Positions 31,226 to 43,809 of a DNA stretch of 64,000 nt are shown piece by piece; position 1 is the first letter of the stretch; the number at the start of each line of letters is the position of its first letter. This DNA comes from Golubevia sp. BC0850 (Eukaryota; Basidiomycota; Exobasidiomycetes; Golubeviales; Golubeviaceae). The position numbers were made by a program, and so were the translations under genes. The notes under the pieces were generated by a model. That model ran no database searches. It was not told the origin of the DNA and saw only the letters and a list, made by a program, of their open reading frames with translations. Location: NCBI GenBank assembly GCA_012976225.1, contig JAAVVG010000002.1, forward strand, positions 186,001 to 250,000, in the 5' to 3' direction.

Positions 31226-34200
31226 ATGTCTTCTGCTCTTCGCGCAGCCACTAATGCAGCAGCCAATGCAGCTGGTCTTAGCAACCTAGTCTCTTCTGAC
31301 AAGGATGCTTCCACTACTCCAGCTGCTGCTGCTGCTACTAGGCCAACCGTCTCTCGTACTGCTTCAAGGTTAGACGTTCCATCCAACCCAGCTACTGCTC
31401 CTCCATTGGGAAAAGAAGGTTCAGAAGAGATGGTATTGGAATTAGCTGATGGTAGCTCTCATAAGGGAATCAGCTTTGGTGCTGAAGGAAAGAGCATCTC
31501 TGGAGAGTGTGTCTTCCAAACTGGTGAGTCACCTATAAAGGAGGCCAGAGCGTGGAGTTGAGGTCATTTAAGGAGAGAACAAATTGAAAAGGAATAGAGG
31601 GGAAGGGAAGAATTACGAGAAGAAAAGGCAGCAACTGCAGAGGTTCTAATCCCTCTCCTTTTCTTCCTTCTCATCCCTCCCTCAGGTATGGTCGGATACG
31701 TCGAGTCACTCACCGATCCATCCTACGAAGGTCAAATTTTAGTCATGACCTTCCCATTGGTCGGAAACTATGGAGTTCCTTCTCGTAAGGAAGCTGAATC
31801 CTCCATTCAAGCTCTACTATCCTCTCCATTCGAATCCAACCGAATCCACGTAGCTGGTCTGGTCATCGCCTACTACTCTCACGACTTCAGTCACTACTTA
31901 GCTGAATCTTCTCTAGGGACTTGGTTAAAGGAGAACGGAGTACCAGCCATCTACGGAGTGGACACTAGAGCTTTAACCAAGAAGATCAGATCAAAAGGTT
32001 CTATGCTTGGAAAGCTCTTAAACAAACGTGCCTCTGGAATTACTGATGGAATTGCTCCAGGATCCATCCCAGCAGCTGAGGCTTGGAGATTGGAATACGA
32101 AGACATCCCATTCGCTGATCCAAATTCTCAGAATTTGGTAGCCAAGGTTTCGGTCAAGCAACCAGTTCTTTACACTCCAGCTAATACTTCAGCCGGAGGA
32201 TCTCTAGGAACTTCAACTTCACCTCTACTTCACCCTTCTGGAAGACCTATCAGGATCTTAGCTTTGGACGTTGGAATGAAGTACAATCAAATCAGATGCT
32301 TCACCTCTAGAGGAGTGGAATTGAAGGTTGTTCCTTGGGATCATGACTTTTTGAGCTCATCTGTCGAACCTGAACCATTCGATGGATTGTTCATCTCTAA
32401 TGGTCCTGGAGATCCAACTTCCTGTGGACCAACCATCGAGAGGATCAGACAATTCATCTCTCTCAAAGGAACTTCGATGATTCCAGTCTTCGGTATCTGT
32501 CTAGGACATCAACTTCTAGCTTTAGCTGCTGGAGCCAAGACTGAGAAGATGAAGTTCGGAAACAGAGGTCACAACATTCCATGCACGGATCAAATCTCTG
32601 GAAGATGTTACATCACTTCTCAGAATCACGGATACGCTGTCGATGGAGAATCTCTACCAAATGGATGGAACGAGCTTTTCGTCAACGCAAACGATGGATC
32701 AAACGAAGGAATCTTTTCAAACGAGGGACCTTTCTTCAGTGTTCAATTCCACCCGGAATCAACTCCAGGTCCAAGAGATACCGAGTTCCTATTCGATGTC
32801 TTCATTCGTTCCGTCGTCGATTGCGCTGCTGTCAAAGCGGCTCCTGCTACCACTCCTTCTACTCCTCTTCCACCTGTCGCTTTCACTGGAGGTCTATTAG
32901 CAGACAACGCTGCTGCCAACCCAAGAGTTCACGTTCGTAAGGTCTTGGTCTTAGGTTCTGGAGGTCTATCTATCGGTCAAGCTGGAGAATTCGATTACTC
33001 TGGATCTCAGGCCATCAAGGCTTTGAAGGAAGAAGGAATCTACACAGTACTCATCAACCCAAACATCGCCACCATTCAAACTTCGGCTGGTCTAGCTGAT
33101 AAGGTCTATTTCTTACCAGTCACACCGGAATTTGTTCTCAAAGTAGTTCAACATGAGAGACCAGATGGTCTTTACTGTACTTTCGGAGGTCAAACTGCTT
33201 TAAACGTTGGTATCAAGGTTAAGAAGGATATGGAAGATATGGGAGTTAAGATTCTAGGTACTCCTATTGACACTATCATTACTACTGAAGATCGAGATCT
33301 TTTCGCTAGAGCTATGGAAGAAATCGGAGAGAAATGCGCTCCTTCCGCAAGTGCTACCACTTGGGAAGAAGCCTTGGCTGCTTCTAAGAATATTGGTTTC
33401 CCTGTCATCGTTAGAGCTGCTTTCGCTTTAGGTGGACTTGGTTCTGGTTTCGCTAGTAACGAGAATGAATTAAGGAAACTTTGTCAAGCTGCATTTGCCA
33501 ATTCTCCTCAGGTTTTGGTTGAGAAGAGTATGAAAGGTTGGAAGGAGGTTGAATACGAAGTTGTTAGAGATTGTAGGAACAATTGTATTACAGTTTGTAA
33601 CATGGAGGTGAGTGGCTCAGAATCGAAACCAGATCCTGTGGATTAGAGAAGCTTGAACTTGGAATCTAATTCGAGCTTTCCTTTCTCCCTCTCTCTTCTC
33701 AGAACTTCGATCCTCTCGGAATCCACACTGGAGACTCTATCGTCATCGCTCCTTCTCAAACTCTAGATGATTCTGATTACAACATGCTTCGTACAACAGC
33801 AGTCAATGTCATTAGACATCTAGGAGTCGTCGGAGAGTGTAACATTCAATATGCTTTGAACCCTCATTCTAAGGAGTACTGTATCATTGAAGTCAACGCT
33901 CGTCTATCTCGTTCCTCTGCTCTAGCTTCCAAAGCTACTGGTTATCCTCTAGCTTTCATCGCTGCCAAGTTAGGTCTCGGAATCCCTCTCAACGAAATTA
34001 GAAACTCAGTCACTAGAGAAACTTCAGCTTGTTTCGAACCTTCCTTGGATTACGTCGTTACCAAGATGCCAAGATGGGATCTTAGAAAATTCGTCAGAGT
34101 TTCTTCGAAACTGGGTAGTTCGATGAAGTCGGTTGGAGAAGTAATGAGTATTGGAAGAACTTTCGAGGAGAGTATGCAGAAGGCTATTAGATCGATTGAT

Positions 34201-37200
34201 CCTCAGTTCGATGGATTCGGAGAGGTGAGTTATCGAGATCAGTTTCTTTGACTGAACGAACCCAAAGATCTGAAAGCTCAAAGTCTTTCCCTTTTCCCCT
34301 TTGTCTAATTCCAATCAGAACACCCAAGTTGAAGATGCAGACATCGAAGAGGAGCTAGTCAACGCAACTGACAAGCGTATCTTCGCTATCGGAAACGCTT
34401 TCCATCGTGGATACAGCGTGGAGAAGATTCACGACCTCACCAACATCGATCTCTGGTTCTTGAGAAAGTTGGAAGGAATCGTCAACGCAGCCAAGCTTTT
34501 CGCTAAGTACAACACTAGTCAGCTACCTCCAAACCTTCTTCGTCAAGCTAAGCAGTTGGGTTACTCTGATAGACAATTGGCCAAATGTCTTGGTTCTACC
34601 GAGTTGGCTGTCAGAAGACTTCGTCAAGAGAACGCCATCTTCCCATTCGTCAAGCAGATCGATACTGTCGCTGCCGAGTTCCCAGCTTACACCAACTATC
34701 TCTGTGAGGCTCGTCTCTGATCTCTAGACTACCAAATTTCTGAGATTGAAAAGTTGAAGACTGACTCCTTTCCTCCTTTCTTTTCTCTCATTCAGACACC
34801 TCCTACAATGCTTCTGAGCACGACGTCAGCTTCGAGGATCAGGGAATCATGGTCTTGGGATCTGGAGTCTATCGAATCGGATCTTCGGTCGAGTTCGATT
34901 GGTGTGCCGTTCGTGCTATCAGAACTCTCCGTGAGAGAGGTTACAAGACCGTCATGGTCAATTACAATCCAGAGACCGTCTCTACTGATTACGACGAGGC
35001 TGACAGGCTCTACTTCGAGAACATCTCTCTCGAAACCGTCATGGATATCTACGATCAGGAACGATCCTCAGGAGTCATCATCTCGATGGGAGGTCAAACT
35101 CCAAACAACATCGCTTTGCCTCTTCATCGTCAAAATGTCAAGATTCTTGGAACCTCTCCAGAGATGATCGACATGGCTGAGAACAGATACAAGTTCAGTC
35201 GTATGTTGGACAAGATCGGAGTCGACCAACCTCTATGGAAGGAACTCTCCAGTTTCGACGAAGCTCACGAAGCTTGTGCTCGTTTCGGATACCCAGTCTT
35301 GGTTCGTCCTTCCTACGTTCTTTCTGGAGCCGCTATGAACGTCGTCTACTCTGCTGAGGATCTCTCAAGCTACCTTTCTCAAGCTACTGCTGTCAATCGC
35401 GAGCACCCAGTCGTTATCACCAAGTACCTCGAAGGAGCTAAGGAAATCGAGATGGATGCTGTGGCTAAGGATGGAAAGATGGTCATGCACTACGTCTCTG
35501 AACACGTAGAGAACGCTGGAGTCCATTCTGGTGACGCTACTCTCATCCTACCTCCTCAAGATTTGGATCCAGAGACCGTCAGGCGTATCGAAGGTGCCAC
35601 CGCCAAGATCGCTGCTTCTCTTCACATCACTGGACCTTTCAACATCCAGTTCATCGCGAAGAACAACGAGATCAAGGTCATCGAATGTAACGTCAGAGCT
35701 GCTCGATCCTTCCCCTTCGTTTCAAAGGTCACTGGAATCGACGCCATCGAGATGGCTACTAAGGTCATGCTAGACATTCCAGTCGAAGCTTATCCTCAGA
35801 TGACTCTGCCTCGTGATTACGTAGGAGTCAAGGTTCCTCAATTCAGTTTCAGTCGTCTGGCTGGCGCCGATCCTATTCTGGGAGTCGAGATGGCTTCCAC
35901 TGGAGAGGTTGCTTGTTTCGGAAGGAACAAGTACGAGGCTTACCTCAAGGCTATGATCGCCTCTGGACTCAAGATGCCAACTAAGAACGTTCTTCTATCT
36001 ATCGGTTCCTTCAGCGAGAAGCAAGAGCTTTTGCCAGCTGTCAGAACTCTTCACGCTCTCGGATTCACTCTCTTCGGTTCATCTGGATCCGCTGACTTCT
36101 ACACCGAACAAGGTGTTCCAGTCACTCACCTAGAAGCCCTTCCAGAAGACGACGAGCAGTGGGGTGGAGAGGAGAACAGCAAGGCTGCTTACTCTCTCTT
36201 AAGTCATCTTACTTCTGGACTCAGTTCCCTCTTCATCTCCCTCCCAAGTAAGAATAAGTACCGTCGTCCGGCAAACTTCACTTCCATGGGTTACAGAGCT
36301 CGTCGTCTAGCGATCGACAGATCTATTCCTCTGATCACAAACGTCAAGAACGCTAAGCTCTTCGTTGAAGCTCTTGCTCTTTACCGCAAGCAAGGTTCCA
36401 AGTTCGACATCTCTCCAGTCGACTTCAAGACCAGTCACACTACCTACACCTTCCCAGGTCTCATCAACATCCAGGCTTACGCTCCAACTCTCGCTGACCC
36501 AGCTGTTGGAGCCAGAGAGGTCGCTGATCTTACCAGAGCTTCTCTCGCCGGTGGTTTCACCACTGTTCAGATCTTGCCAGCTGGCGCCAGCTCTATCACT
36601 GACGCCGGATCTTTGGCCGTTGCTGAAGGAAAGATCGCAGGAGCCGCTCACTGTGACGTCTCTCTCTCCCTAGCAGCCACCTCCACCAACAGCTCTCAAG
36701 TCACCGAGCTCGCTCCAAGGACTCACTCCCTAGTGGTTTCTGGAAAGGATCTCAACCCAGCTTCTATCGCCGCTCACTTCAGCAGCTGGCCAGAAGACAG
36801 GCCGATTGTCACTGACGCAAGAGGAACTGATCTCGCATCCGTGCTCCTCCTAGCCAACCTCCACAACCGAACTATCCACGTCACCAACGTTCGCACCAAG
36901 GACGATCTTCAGCTGATCGCTCTAGGAAAGGCCAAGGGACTGAAGGTCACTTGTGACGTCGCTGTCTACGCTCTCTTCTTCTCCACCACCGACTACCCTC
37001 AAGCTACCTGCCTTCCATCGCCAGAAGATCAGAAGGCTCTTTGGGATCAATTGGACGTGGTCGATGTCTTCTCTATCGGAACCACTCCTTATGAGCTCGC
37101 CAAGGAACTAGGAGAGGTCGCTTCCGCCATGTCTGGTATCGAAGAGACCATGCTCTTGCTTCTCGACGCCGTCAACGAAAGAAGACTCAAGCTCGACGAC

Positions 37201-38810
37201 ATTCTCGCTCGTCTCTACACCAATCCATGTGAGATCTTTGGAATTCAAGAGCAGCCAGACACTCACATCGAAGTCGAAGTTGAGAGGCCCTCTGCCTCCA
37301 CCAAGCGCTCCTTCTGGTCTCCAATTGAGAAGCGTGCCACCTTTGGATCGATCCACCGAGTCATCGTGAAGGGAAAGACCATGGTGGTGGACGGAGAATC
37401 TCTTTCGAATGGAACGATGGGTCTCAACGTCTCTGCTGTCTCTGGAGGAAGAGCTGTTCCAATCAAATCAGCTCGTCGTTCTTCTACAGACCATCTCAAT
37501 GTCAGACCGCCTCCTGGAACTCTTGGACCAGCGCCGACGATGCCAATTGAAGCTCCTTCATCCCCACCAAGCTTCGCTCTAGCTCGTTCGCCTCAACTCG
37601 GAGCCACTAGCACGCTAGCTGCTTCTGCTGCTGTGCCAGCTTCGAACTTGATGTCAGCTTTCCAAGATGTTCAGCCAGCAGGAGCTGCCCAAGCTCCTCT
37701 CCCATCTCTCCGATCGCTGGTCGTCAACCCAACCTTCTCCAGAAGACACATCCTCTCTGTCAGGCAATTCAACAGAGATGATCTTCACGCACTTTTCACT
37801 GTCGCTCAAGAGATGCGTCTTATGGTTGAGAGGAACGGAGTCCTGGACATCCTTAAAGGAAAGGTTCTCTGCACTCTCTTCTACGAGGAGTCCACTCGTA
37901 CCAGTTGTTCATTCGAAGCTGCAATGGCTCGTTGTGGAGGTCAAGTCGTCACTGTCAACACCAGTCGCTCTTCTATCAACAAGGGTGAAACTCTTTCGGA
38001 CACCATCAGAACTCTAGGTTGTTACGGAGACGCCGTCATTCTTCGTCACCCTGCTGTTGGATCTGCTCAACAAGCTGCCAAGTTCTCTCCAGTTCCCATC
38101 ATCAACGCCGGTGATGGAATCGGTGAGCACCCTACTCAAGCTCTTCTCGACGTCTTCACCATTCGTGAGGAACTAGGAACCGTCAGTGGATTGACTGTCA
38201 CCATTCTGGGAGATTTGAAGAACGGACGCACTGCCCACAGTCTAGTCAAGCTTCGTGAGTATCTCTGGTTCCAGAAATGACACCAGTTTACGTGACACTC
38301 ATATTCACCCTTTTTTTCGAGCAGTCTGCCTGTACGGAGTCACCATCAACTACGTCTCCCCATCTTCGTTGGCCATGCCAGCTGATGTCAAGGCAGAGGC
38401 TGCCAAGCGCGGAATCTCTCAATTCGAGACATCTGACCTGAATGCAGTAATCGAAAAGACCGATGTTCTCTACGTCACCCGAGTTCAAAAGGAGAGATTC
38501 TCAAGTGAAGCTGAATACGATTCTGTCAAGGATTCCTACGTCGTCAACAACGATCTATTGAAGAAGGCTAAGGAATCCATGATCGTTCTTCACCCTCTAC
38601 CAAGAGTCAATGAAATTGATCCAGAGGTCGATTTTGATATCAGAAGAGCTGCTTATTTCAGACAGATGCGTTATGGTCTTTTCGTTAGAAGTGAGTAGGA
38701 AGAGTTCGGTTTTTCTGAAAAGGTGGGCAACCAACTGACTCTTTTCTGCCTTTTTTTTCTCAACAGTGGCACTTCTTGCTATGGTTCTACAACAGTCAGA
38801 AGCTAGGTAG
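31226..38810 (+). CDS. URA2: CAD-type pyrimidine synthase: carbamoyl-phosphate synthase-aspartate transcarbamylase
   Basis: Seven exons (31226-31523, 31686-33607, 33703-34224, 34319-34703, 34796-38254, 38325-38690, 38767-38810) close in phase to 2331 residues. It catalyses the first two steps of de novo pyrimidine synthesis in the cytosol. Order: glutamine amidotransferase with nucleophile in FGICLGHQ (about residue 367); CPSase large subunit starting [22 protein letters not shown] (about 516), with the second half from [17 protein letters not shown]; a dihydroorotase-like domain (about 1590) where the metal site HxH is replaced ([10 protein letters not shown]), so inactive as in other fungal URA2 proteins; and ATCase from about 2015 with the carbamoyl-phosphate loop STRTSCSF and HPLPRVNEI. 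Expect UTP feedback on the CPSase. Length and domain order are standard for fungi. Confidence 0.97.
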
Positions 38811-39111
38811 TTTACATTATAGAATACAAATCCAAAAAATACTTTAGAATCCTTCCCTTCATCTCCTTTATCTTAATCATTGTTGTTCTCTTAAAACGTC
38901 GTGTATATTTGAATCGAAACGTAATTTATGACTCTTTTCTATCTCGTCATCAGAATATCTCGGTCTCCTGAGCTTCTACCAGTTTCCACGTCGGATAGCA
39001 CGGCCACCTGCGAGAGAAGGTATAAAACCCCCAGCCCCACAGTGACTTCTTCCTTCTTCTCCCACACACACACTTCCCAAAATCTTATCCAACTTACCCA
39101 GAACTTTCACG
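38811..39111 (+). promoter_or_regulatory. Promoter region of the aldo-keto reductase with TATA box
   Basis: A 301 bp region between the URA2 stop and the next start. A TATAAAA element at 39021-39027 lies about 91 bp upstream of the ATG at 39112, a plausible core promoter position, followed by a CT/CA-rich leader. Confidence 0.5.
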
Positions 39112-40748
39112 ATGACTTCCACTCAAACTTTCAAGCTTAACACTGGAGCCGAGATCCCAGTTGGTGAGTATTCCTTTGAGAAGATCTGGTAAACTCCACC
39201 TCACTCCCTCTGACCCTTTCACCATCACTGCCTTCTTCCTCTCTCACCCTTCTTCTCCTTCTTCTAACACTTAATTAGTCGGATTAGGAACATGGCAAAG
39301 TAAGCCAGGTGAGTAGTCAGTCTAGGAGCAGAGGGAGGAGAGGGAGAAGAATCAGAGTGGGGGAGAGAAGCAGAGAGGGAAGAAGGTAGCAGAACGGAAA
39401 GAAAGAAGGAAAGAGAGAAGGAAAGAAAAGGAAGAGAGAACCATGGAATTGGAATAGAATAAGCAGATGATTCATTAGAACCACTGTTTCCTTGAGAGAG
39501 CAGAAGAGTTGGAGAGCTATACAAGATCTGCCCTCAGTCTCTCATTGACCCTGTCATCCTCTCTTCCTCTCTCTTCCTTCATTCTCCAATTTCAGGTGAA
39601 GTCGAAAAGGCAGTCGAAGCAGCTATCAAGGCTGGTTACAGAGCCATCGATTGCGCTTGGATGTATGGTGAGTAAATCTTCTTGTCCTGCCTCCCCCATT
39701 CCACTCTTCCTCACCTCATGTCCATGCCCTCCTCTTCCAGGAAACGAACAAGAGGTCGGTAACGGAATCAAAGCCTCCGGAGTTCCAAGAAGTGAGCTGT
39801 TCATTACCACAAAGGTTTGGGGTACTTACCATCGCAAGCCAGAAGCCAACTTGGACGAATCTCTAGCCAGCTTGGGACTAGATTACGTAGATCTGTTGTT
39901 GGTGCACTGGCCAGTGCCTCTAGAGGGTGGAGGAGAGAAGATTCCTCTAAGAGCCGATGGAAGCAGAGCTATCGATGAGGAATGGTCTCCAGAACAGACT
40001 TGGGGTTTGATGGAGAAGATTCCAAAGAGTAAGGCTAAGGCTATTGGAGTCTCCAACTGGAGGTGAGCACAGATCACACGAACACGAAAAGCGAAATATT
40101 GAAAGTGACAGAAAGAACGTTGAAGGTAGTACAGCAGAGCTTCTCGGAGAATTCTTCATTGTTCTGTGATCCCCGTTCTCACTTCTCTCTCCCTCCACTC
40201 CCATCTTCCTCCACTCTCTCAGTGTGCCATACCTCGAGAAGCTTCTCAAGAACGCCACTGTCGTACCAGCTGCCAACCAAGTAGAGAACCATCCATTCCT
40301 ACCTCAACACGATCTCCTCAAATTCTGTCAAGACAAAGGGATCTTGCTTCAGGCCTATTCTCCGTTAGGTTCAACTGGAGCTAGTGTGCTCTCTGACCCA
40401 ACAGTGGTCGCCATTTCCAAAGCCCACTCAGTAGACCCAGCTCAAGTCGTCCTCTCATGGCAAGTCGAGAGAGGTGTGAACCCACTACCAAAGAGTGTCA
40501 CTCCTTCCAGAATCGAGACTGTGAGTATCCTTCCCCAAAGCTCTTTCAAACGCTGTAATCAAAACTGAGCCGTTTCTTTATTTTTCATTGTGCTCTCTTC
40601 TGCTTCTCAGAACGGAAAGCTAGTCTCGCTATCTAAGGACGAGGTCAAGCAATTGAACGAACTTCACCTCCAAGAAGGAAAGTCTCAAAGACTCATCAAG
40701 CCTAAGTGGGGAGTCGATTTGGGATTCGAAGGCTGGGGAGCCAACTGA
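39112..40748 (+). CDS. Aldo-keto reductase
   Basis: Six exons (39112-39163, 39279-39308, 39596-39667, 39741-40062, 40223-40520, 40611-40748) close in phase to 303 residues. It is an NADPH-dependent carbonyl reductase of the AKR superfamily, presumably cytosolic. The catalytic tetrad is visible: Asp in AIDCAWMYGNE with Tyr of the same block, Lys in ITTKVWGTYH, and His in LLLVHWP. The cofactor region has VSNWS, NQVENHPFLPQ and LPKSVTPSRIE. Exon 2 is only 30 nt and encodes VGLGTWQSKP together with its flanks. A clean TATA box precedes the gene, which suggests regulated (for example stress or carbon source) expression. The substrate cannot be inferred; yeast Gcy1/Ypr1-like glycerol or xylose reductases are nearest by motif. 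Confidence 0.94.
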
Positions 40749-41781
40749 AGAGAGTCGATCTCATTTGAAAAAGACCTTCGTGCTCCATTTAATGTCGTGT
40801 ACAAGTAGATAGAACATGAAAGAAGCAAACCACTTACGATAGACAAGTGCTGCACCTACCTGCGAGATTTCTTTCTTCCCTTGCTGTGACCTGAGCAAAA
40901 GCCCTGAGTTTCCCTGATCGTTTATGGAGGATGAAATAAACAGATGCGAGGAGCGAGAAGAGTCGGAGTCTTCGAGCTTCAAGCATAGCTCTTCCCTCCC
41001 TCTGCCTTGCCTAAATCGAACGTTCAGGGGCCAGTTCCTTGTCTCGACTTCCAAACGTCTAAAGCTAAGATCAGAATCGAAGAGGGGGGAGTTAGGTGAG
41101 TGGCAAAGAACGTTTGAGCCGGACAACACTACTTCATCAAACAACCAGTCTCTCAAGAGTTCAAAAGATTTCAACTCTAGACCGGAACCCTTTTTTCCTT
41201 TCAACTCTAGAATGAAACCATCCTCAAGAAAGCGCCCCCTGACTTTGAACAAGAGTGGCGAAGATAATCAGCCACGAGTGAGGGATTTCAATCTTGCCCT
41301 CGTGATTTCAAAGACAAGAATTCTACGATACAATGGAAGGGAACGAGAAAGGAGAGAAAGGAATGGAAAAACTGAGAAGCAATCAAGAGAGAAAAGGAGA
41401 GTGGAAAGTGAATCGAAAGTGGGAATGGAGTTATGGAGAACAGAGAGAGGAAATTGAAAGGAAAAGGGGTTCTTGTGTGCTGATGTTCTACTTGGAGGCT
41501 GATAAGTCTTGTCGTTCTGCTTGAGCAGGAGCTAATAAACGACCTAGCTTCGTTTTGATTTTGTAGTAGTGAGATCAAAAAAAGATAGGCAAGTGAAGAA
41601 GATTCATTTCTTCAAAGGAAGGTTTGGAAGAGGAGGTAGCGGAAGTTGAGAGTCAGCATTTGATGAATTCAATTAAGAGGCATAGTTCCGTAAGCTTCAG
41701 AGAGCGCCTTACTCACGATTCGTTCTTCCAACAACTTCTCCATTTCTTCCATCTTGCCATCTCCGACTCCATCCCTTCCAT
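40749..41781. other. Interval between AKR and SEC66, no confident gene
   Basis: About 1 kb of 3' flanks of converging genes. Two overlapping frames, 40927-41457 (+, 177 codons, charged and Ser-rich) and 40761-41252 (-), cover the same DNA without any recognised motif. A 13 bp word TTTCAACTCTAGA occurs twice near 41168 and 41200. I do not call a gene. Confidence 0.35.
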
Positions 41782-43338
41782 CTAAGCTTCATTCTCCTTC
41801 TCCTCCGTACTACCACTACCATTTCCATTAACCTGACCATTCTGCTGCTGCTGTTGTTGTTGCTGCTGCATCTGTTGCGCTCTCATCTTCATAATATTTT
41901 GAAAGTTCCCCACCGCATTCTGAACGTTTTGTTGAGCTACAGTATCACCACTTTGAGCAGCTTGTAACATACTCTGAGCTCTAGTTTTCGCTCTCTCAAT
42001 GTCTTCTTGCGTAGGTTGACCATTCGGACCAGTTCCTTCTAATTGTGAAGCCATGGCAGCTTGGAAAATCATTTGTTGCATTTGTTGAGGATTTAATCCT
42101 CCATTAGCTTGTGGTTGAAGTGGATTACCAGAGGAAGAAGAGGAGGTAGGAAGGTTCGGAACTAATTGAGGACCTTGTGGAATTCCAGGTGAAGATTCAG
42201 TTGGAGCTTGAACTGAAAGTGTAGTGTTTGAAGAAGAACCTCCTGAACCTTCAGCGTTACTTGGAACTTGAACGTTGATTTGAGTTCCAGGTGGTGTCAT
42301 TAGAGGCGGCATTTCAATGGTTGGTTGTGGAATTGGCTTGCCTGCTTCTTTTAGTTTCTTGACTGTTGGTAGGGAGGTTGGGAGATACGAAAGAGGAGAG
42401 AAAGGTCAATAAAGGGTAAGCGATCTCGTCGATGACATTCTCTCCTTCCCTTTGGAAATCAGATCAAGCATCTCATCGAGGACTTGAAGAATCAAGAGGC
42501 ATTAAACTACGAGGAGAGCAAGACCTTCCATGTCGACCTCTCCTGCCCTTCCTTCAGCTGCCTATCGTCTGCTTCCTGGACAAGGCTGCAGCTAAATCGC
42601 CTCTGTAAGCTCTTTTCATGAATATGATGCAATCGTAATGACTCTATCATTTACTCGCTAGCCACCTGAGAGTAGGGTTGACATTCTCCAGTTGTTCTCT
42701 CCCTGCCAGCTCATCTCCACCCTTCCTGCGAATGCACTCCAGCTCACTTCTGATCCCAACCTCTTCTCCCACTCACCTTCATCTTCTCTCTGTTTAGCGA
42801 TATCATAATAAACTTCCTTATGTTTCAAATGATTTACCATTTCACTAGCCGTAGGGAAAATCAATTGACCCCAACCTTCTCTAAAAGTATTAGCTTCACT
42901 AACCACATCTAAAATCTCCGCTTCCAATTCCTTCTCAGCCATTTGAAATTTCTTCATGGTATCATCACCGATTGAACCTTTTGCCAAAAGAATAGTTAGA
43001 GCAGCTTTATCGTCTCTCATTCTCAAAATCCTTCTAACGTCAGTCATGGCTCTATTCAACAAAGCAGCTTTTAATGGAACTTCTAAAGCTTCTAAAGTGG
43101 CTGAGGCAGCTGCTTTCTCTGAAGCGTCTGTCACGTTTGAAACATGGTTCTTTGCTTTCTCTGAAGCTCCAACTAAAGTTTGATAGATGTCTCTTTCTAA
43201 ATGACCTTCTGGGAACCAGGACGATTGATTCGAGGCTAGAGTTGCTAACGTCTTTTTACGATAAATCTTTGAGAAGACTAGCATTGAAACTACTAGAAAG
43301 GAAATGTAGGCCACTGGAACGTAGATCGGTAGTCCCAT
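41782..43338 (-). CDS. SEC66: ER translocation complex subunit Sec66/Sec71 with Gln-rich extension
   Basis: Exons 43338-42777 and 42362-41782 join in phase to 380 residues. Sec66 belongs to the Sec62/63 complex that drives post-translational import into the ER. It starts with one membrane helix (VPVAYISFLVVSMLVFSKIY), then the conserved cytosolic block: RDIYQTLVGA, LKAALLNRAMTDVRRILRMRD, LAKGSIGDDTMKKFQMAEKE and GWGQLIFPTASEM. Exon 2 begins KKLKEAGKPIPQPTIE. It then adds a long Pro/Ser/Asn/Gln-rich tail with a run of Gln near the end (about 41843-41878), ending STEEKENEA. Yeast Sec66 is only about 206 residues, so most of exon 2 is an added low-complexity region. It is divergent from RTS1. 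Confidence 0.9.
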
Positions 43339-43809
43339 CTTGAAATTTAGTATGATCTGGAGGCGTCGAGGTTGGAGGGAGAGAGCTGTTCACAATTCCA
43401 GCTGGAGGCTCGCTGTTGGTCTGGCACGTGGCAGGTGGCAGGTCTGGAAGAGAGCCATGGATTCATGGCTACATCAGGTTGAAGATTGAATGTTGGATTG
43501 TATCTGATTGAATATTGAACTCTTACATAGAATGATATGTACGACAGCAGCAGGTGGCGAGTGAGTCGATCCTCAAAGGGAAGGCAAGGGAAGGCACCAG
43601 GGAGAATCAAACCCAGCTGCTGCAGCAACAACGCTCGCTTGTTCTCCTCCTAAAACCACATCTTGATCCTCCTCTATCCGCTTGAATCGATTCTAATTCA
43701 GTCAATCTTTTCTACTTCTACTTAAACTTCAAGTCAACAATTTCAACTCGCCATTCATCAAGCGAACCAGTCCCAAGTTTAACTGCTTCCCTAAGCCCTC
43801 CCACCCATC
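43339..43809. promoter_or_regulatory. Divergent promoter SEC66 / RTS1
   Basis: 471 bp between two divergent starts. CT-rich leader sequence precedes the RTS1 ATG. No other gene was seen. Confidence 0.4.

Noticed and set aside
40927-41457. 177-codon plus-strand frame between AKR and SEC66
   Set aside because: No motif, overlapping open frame on the other strand, repetitive Arg/Glu end; not enough to call.
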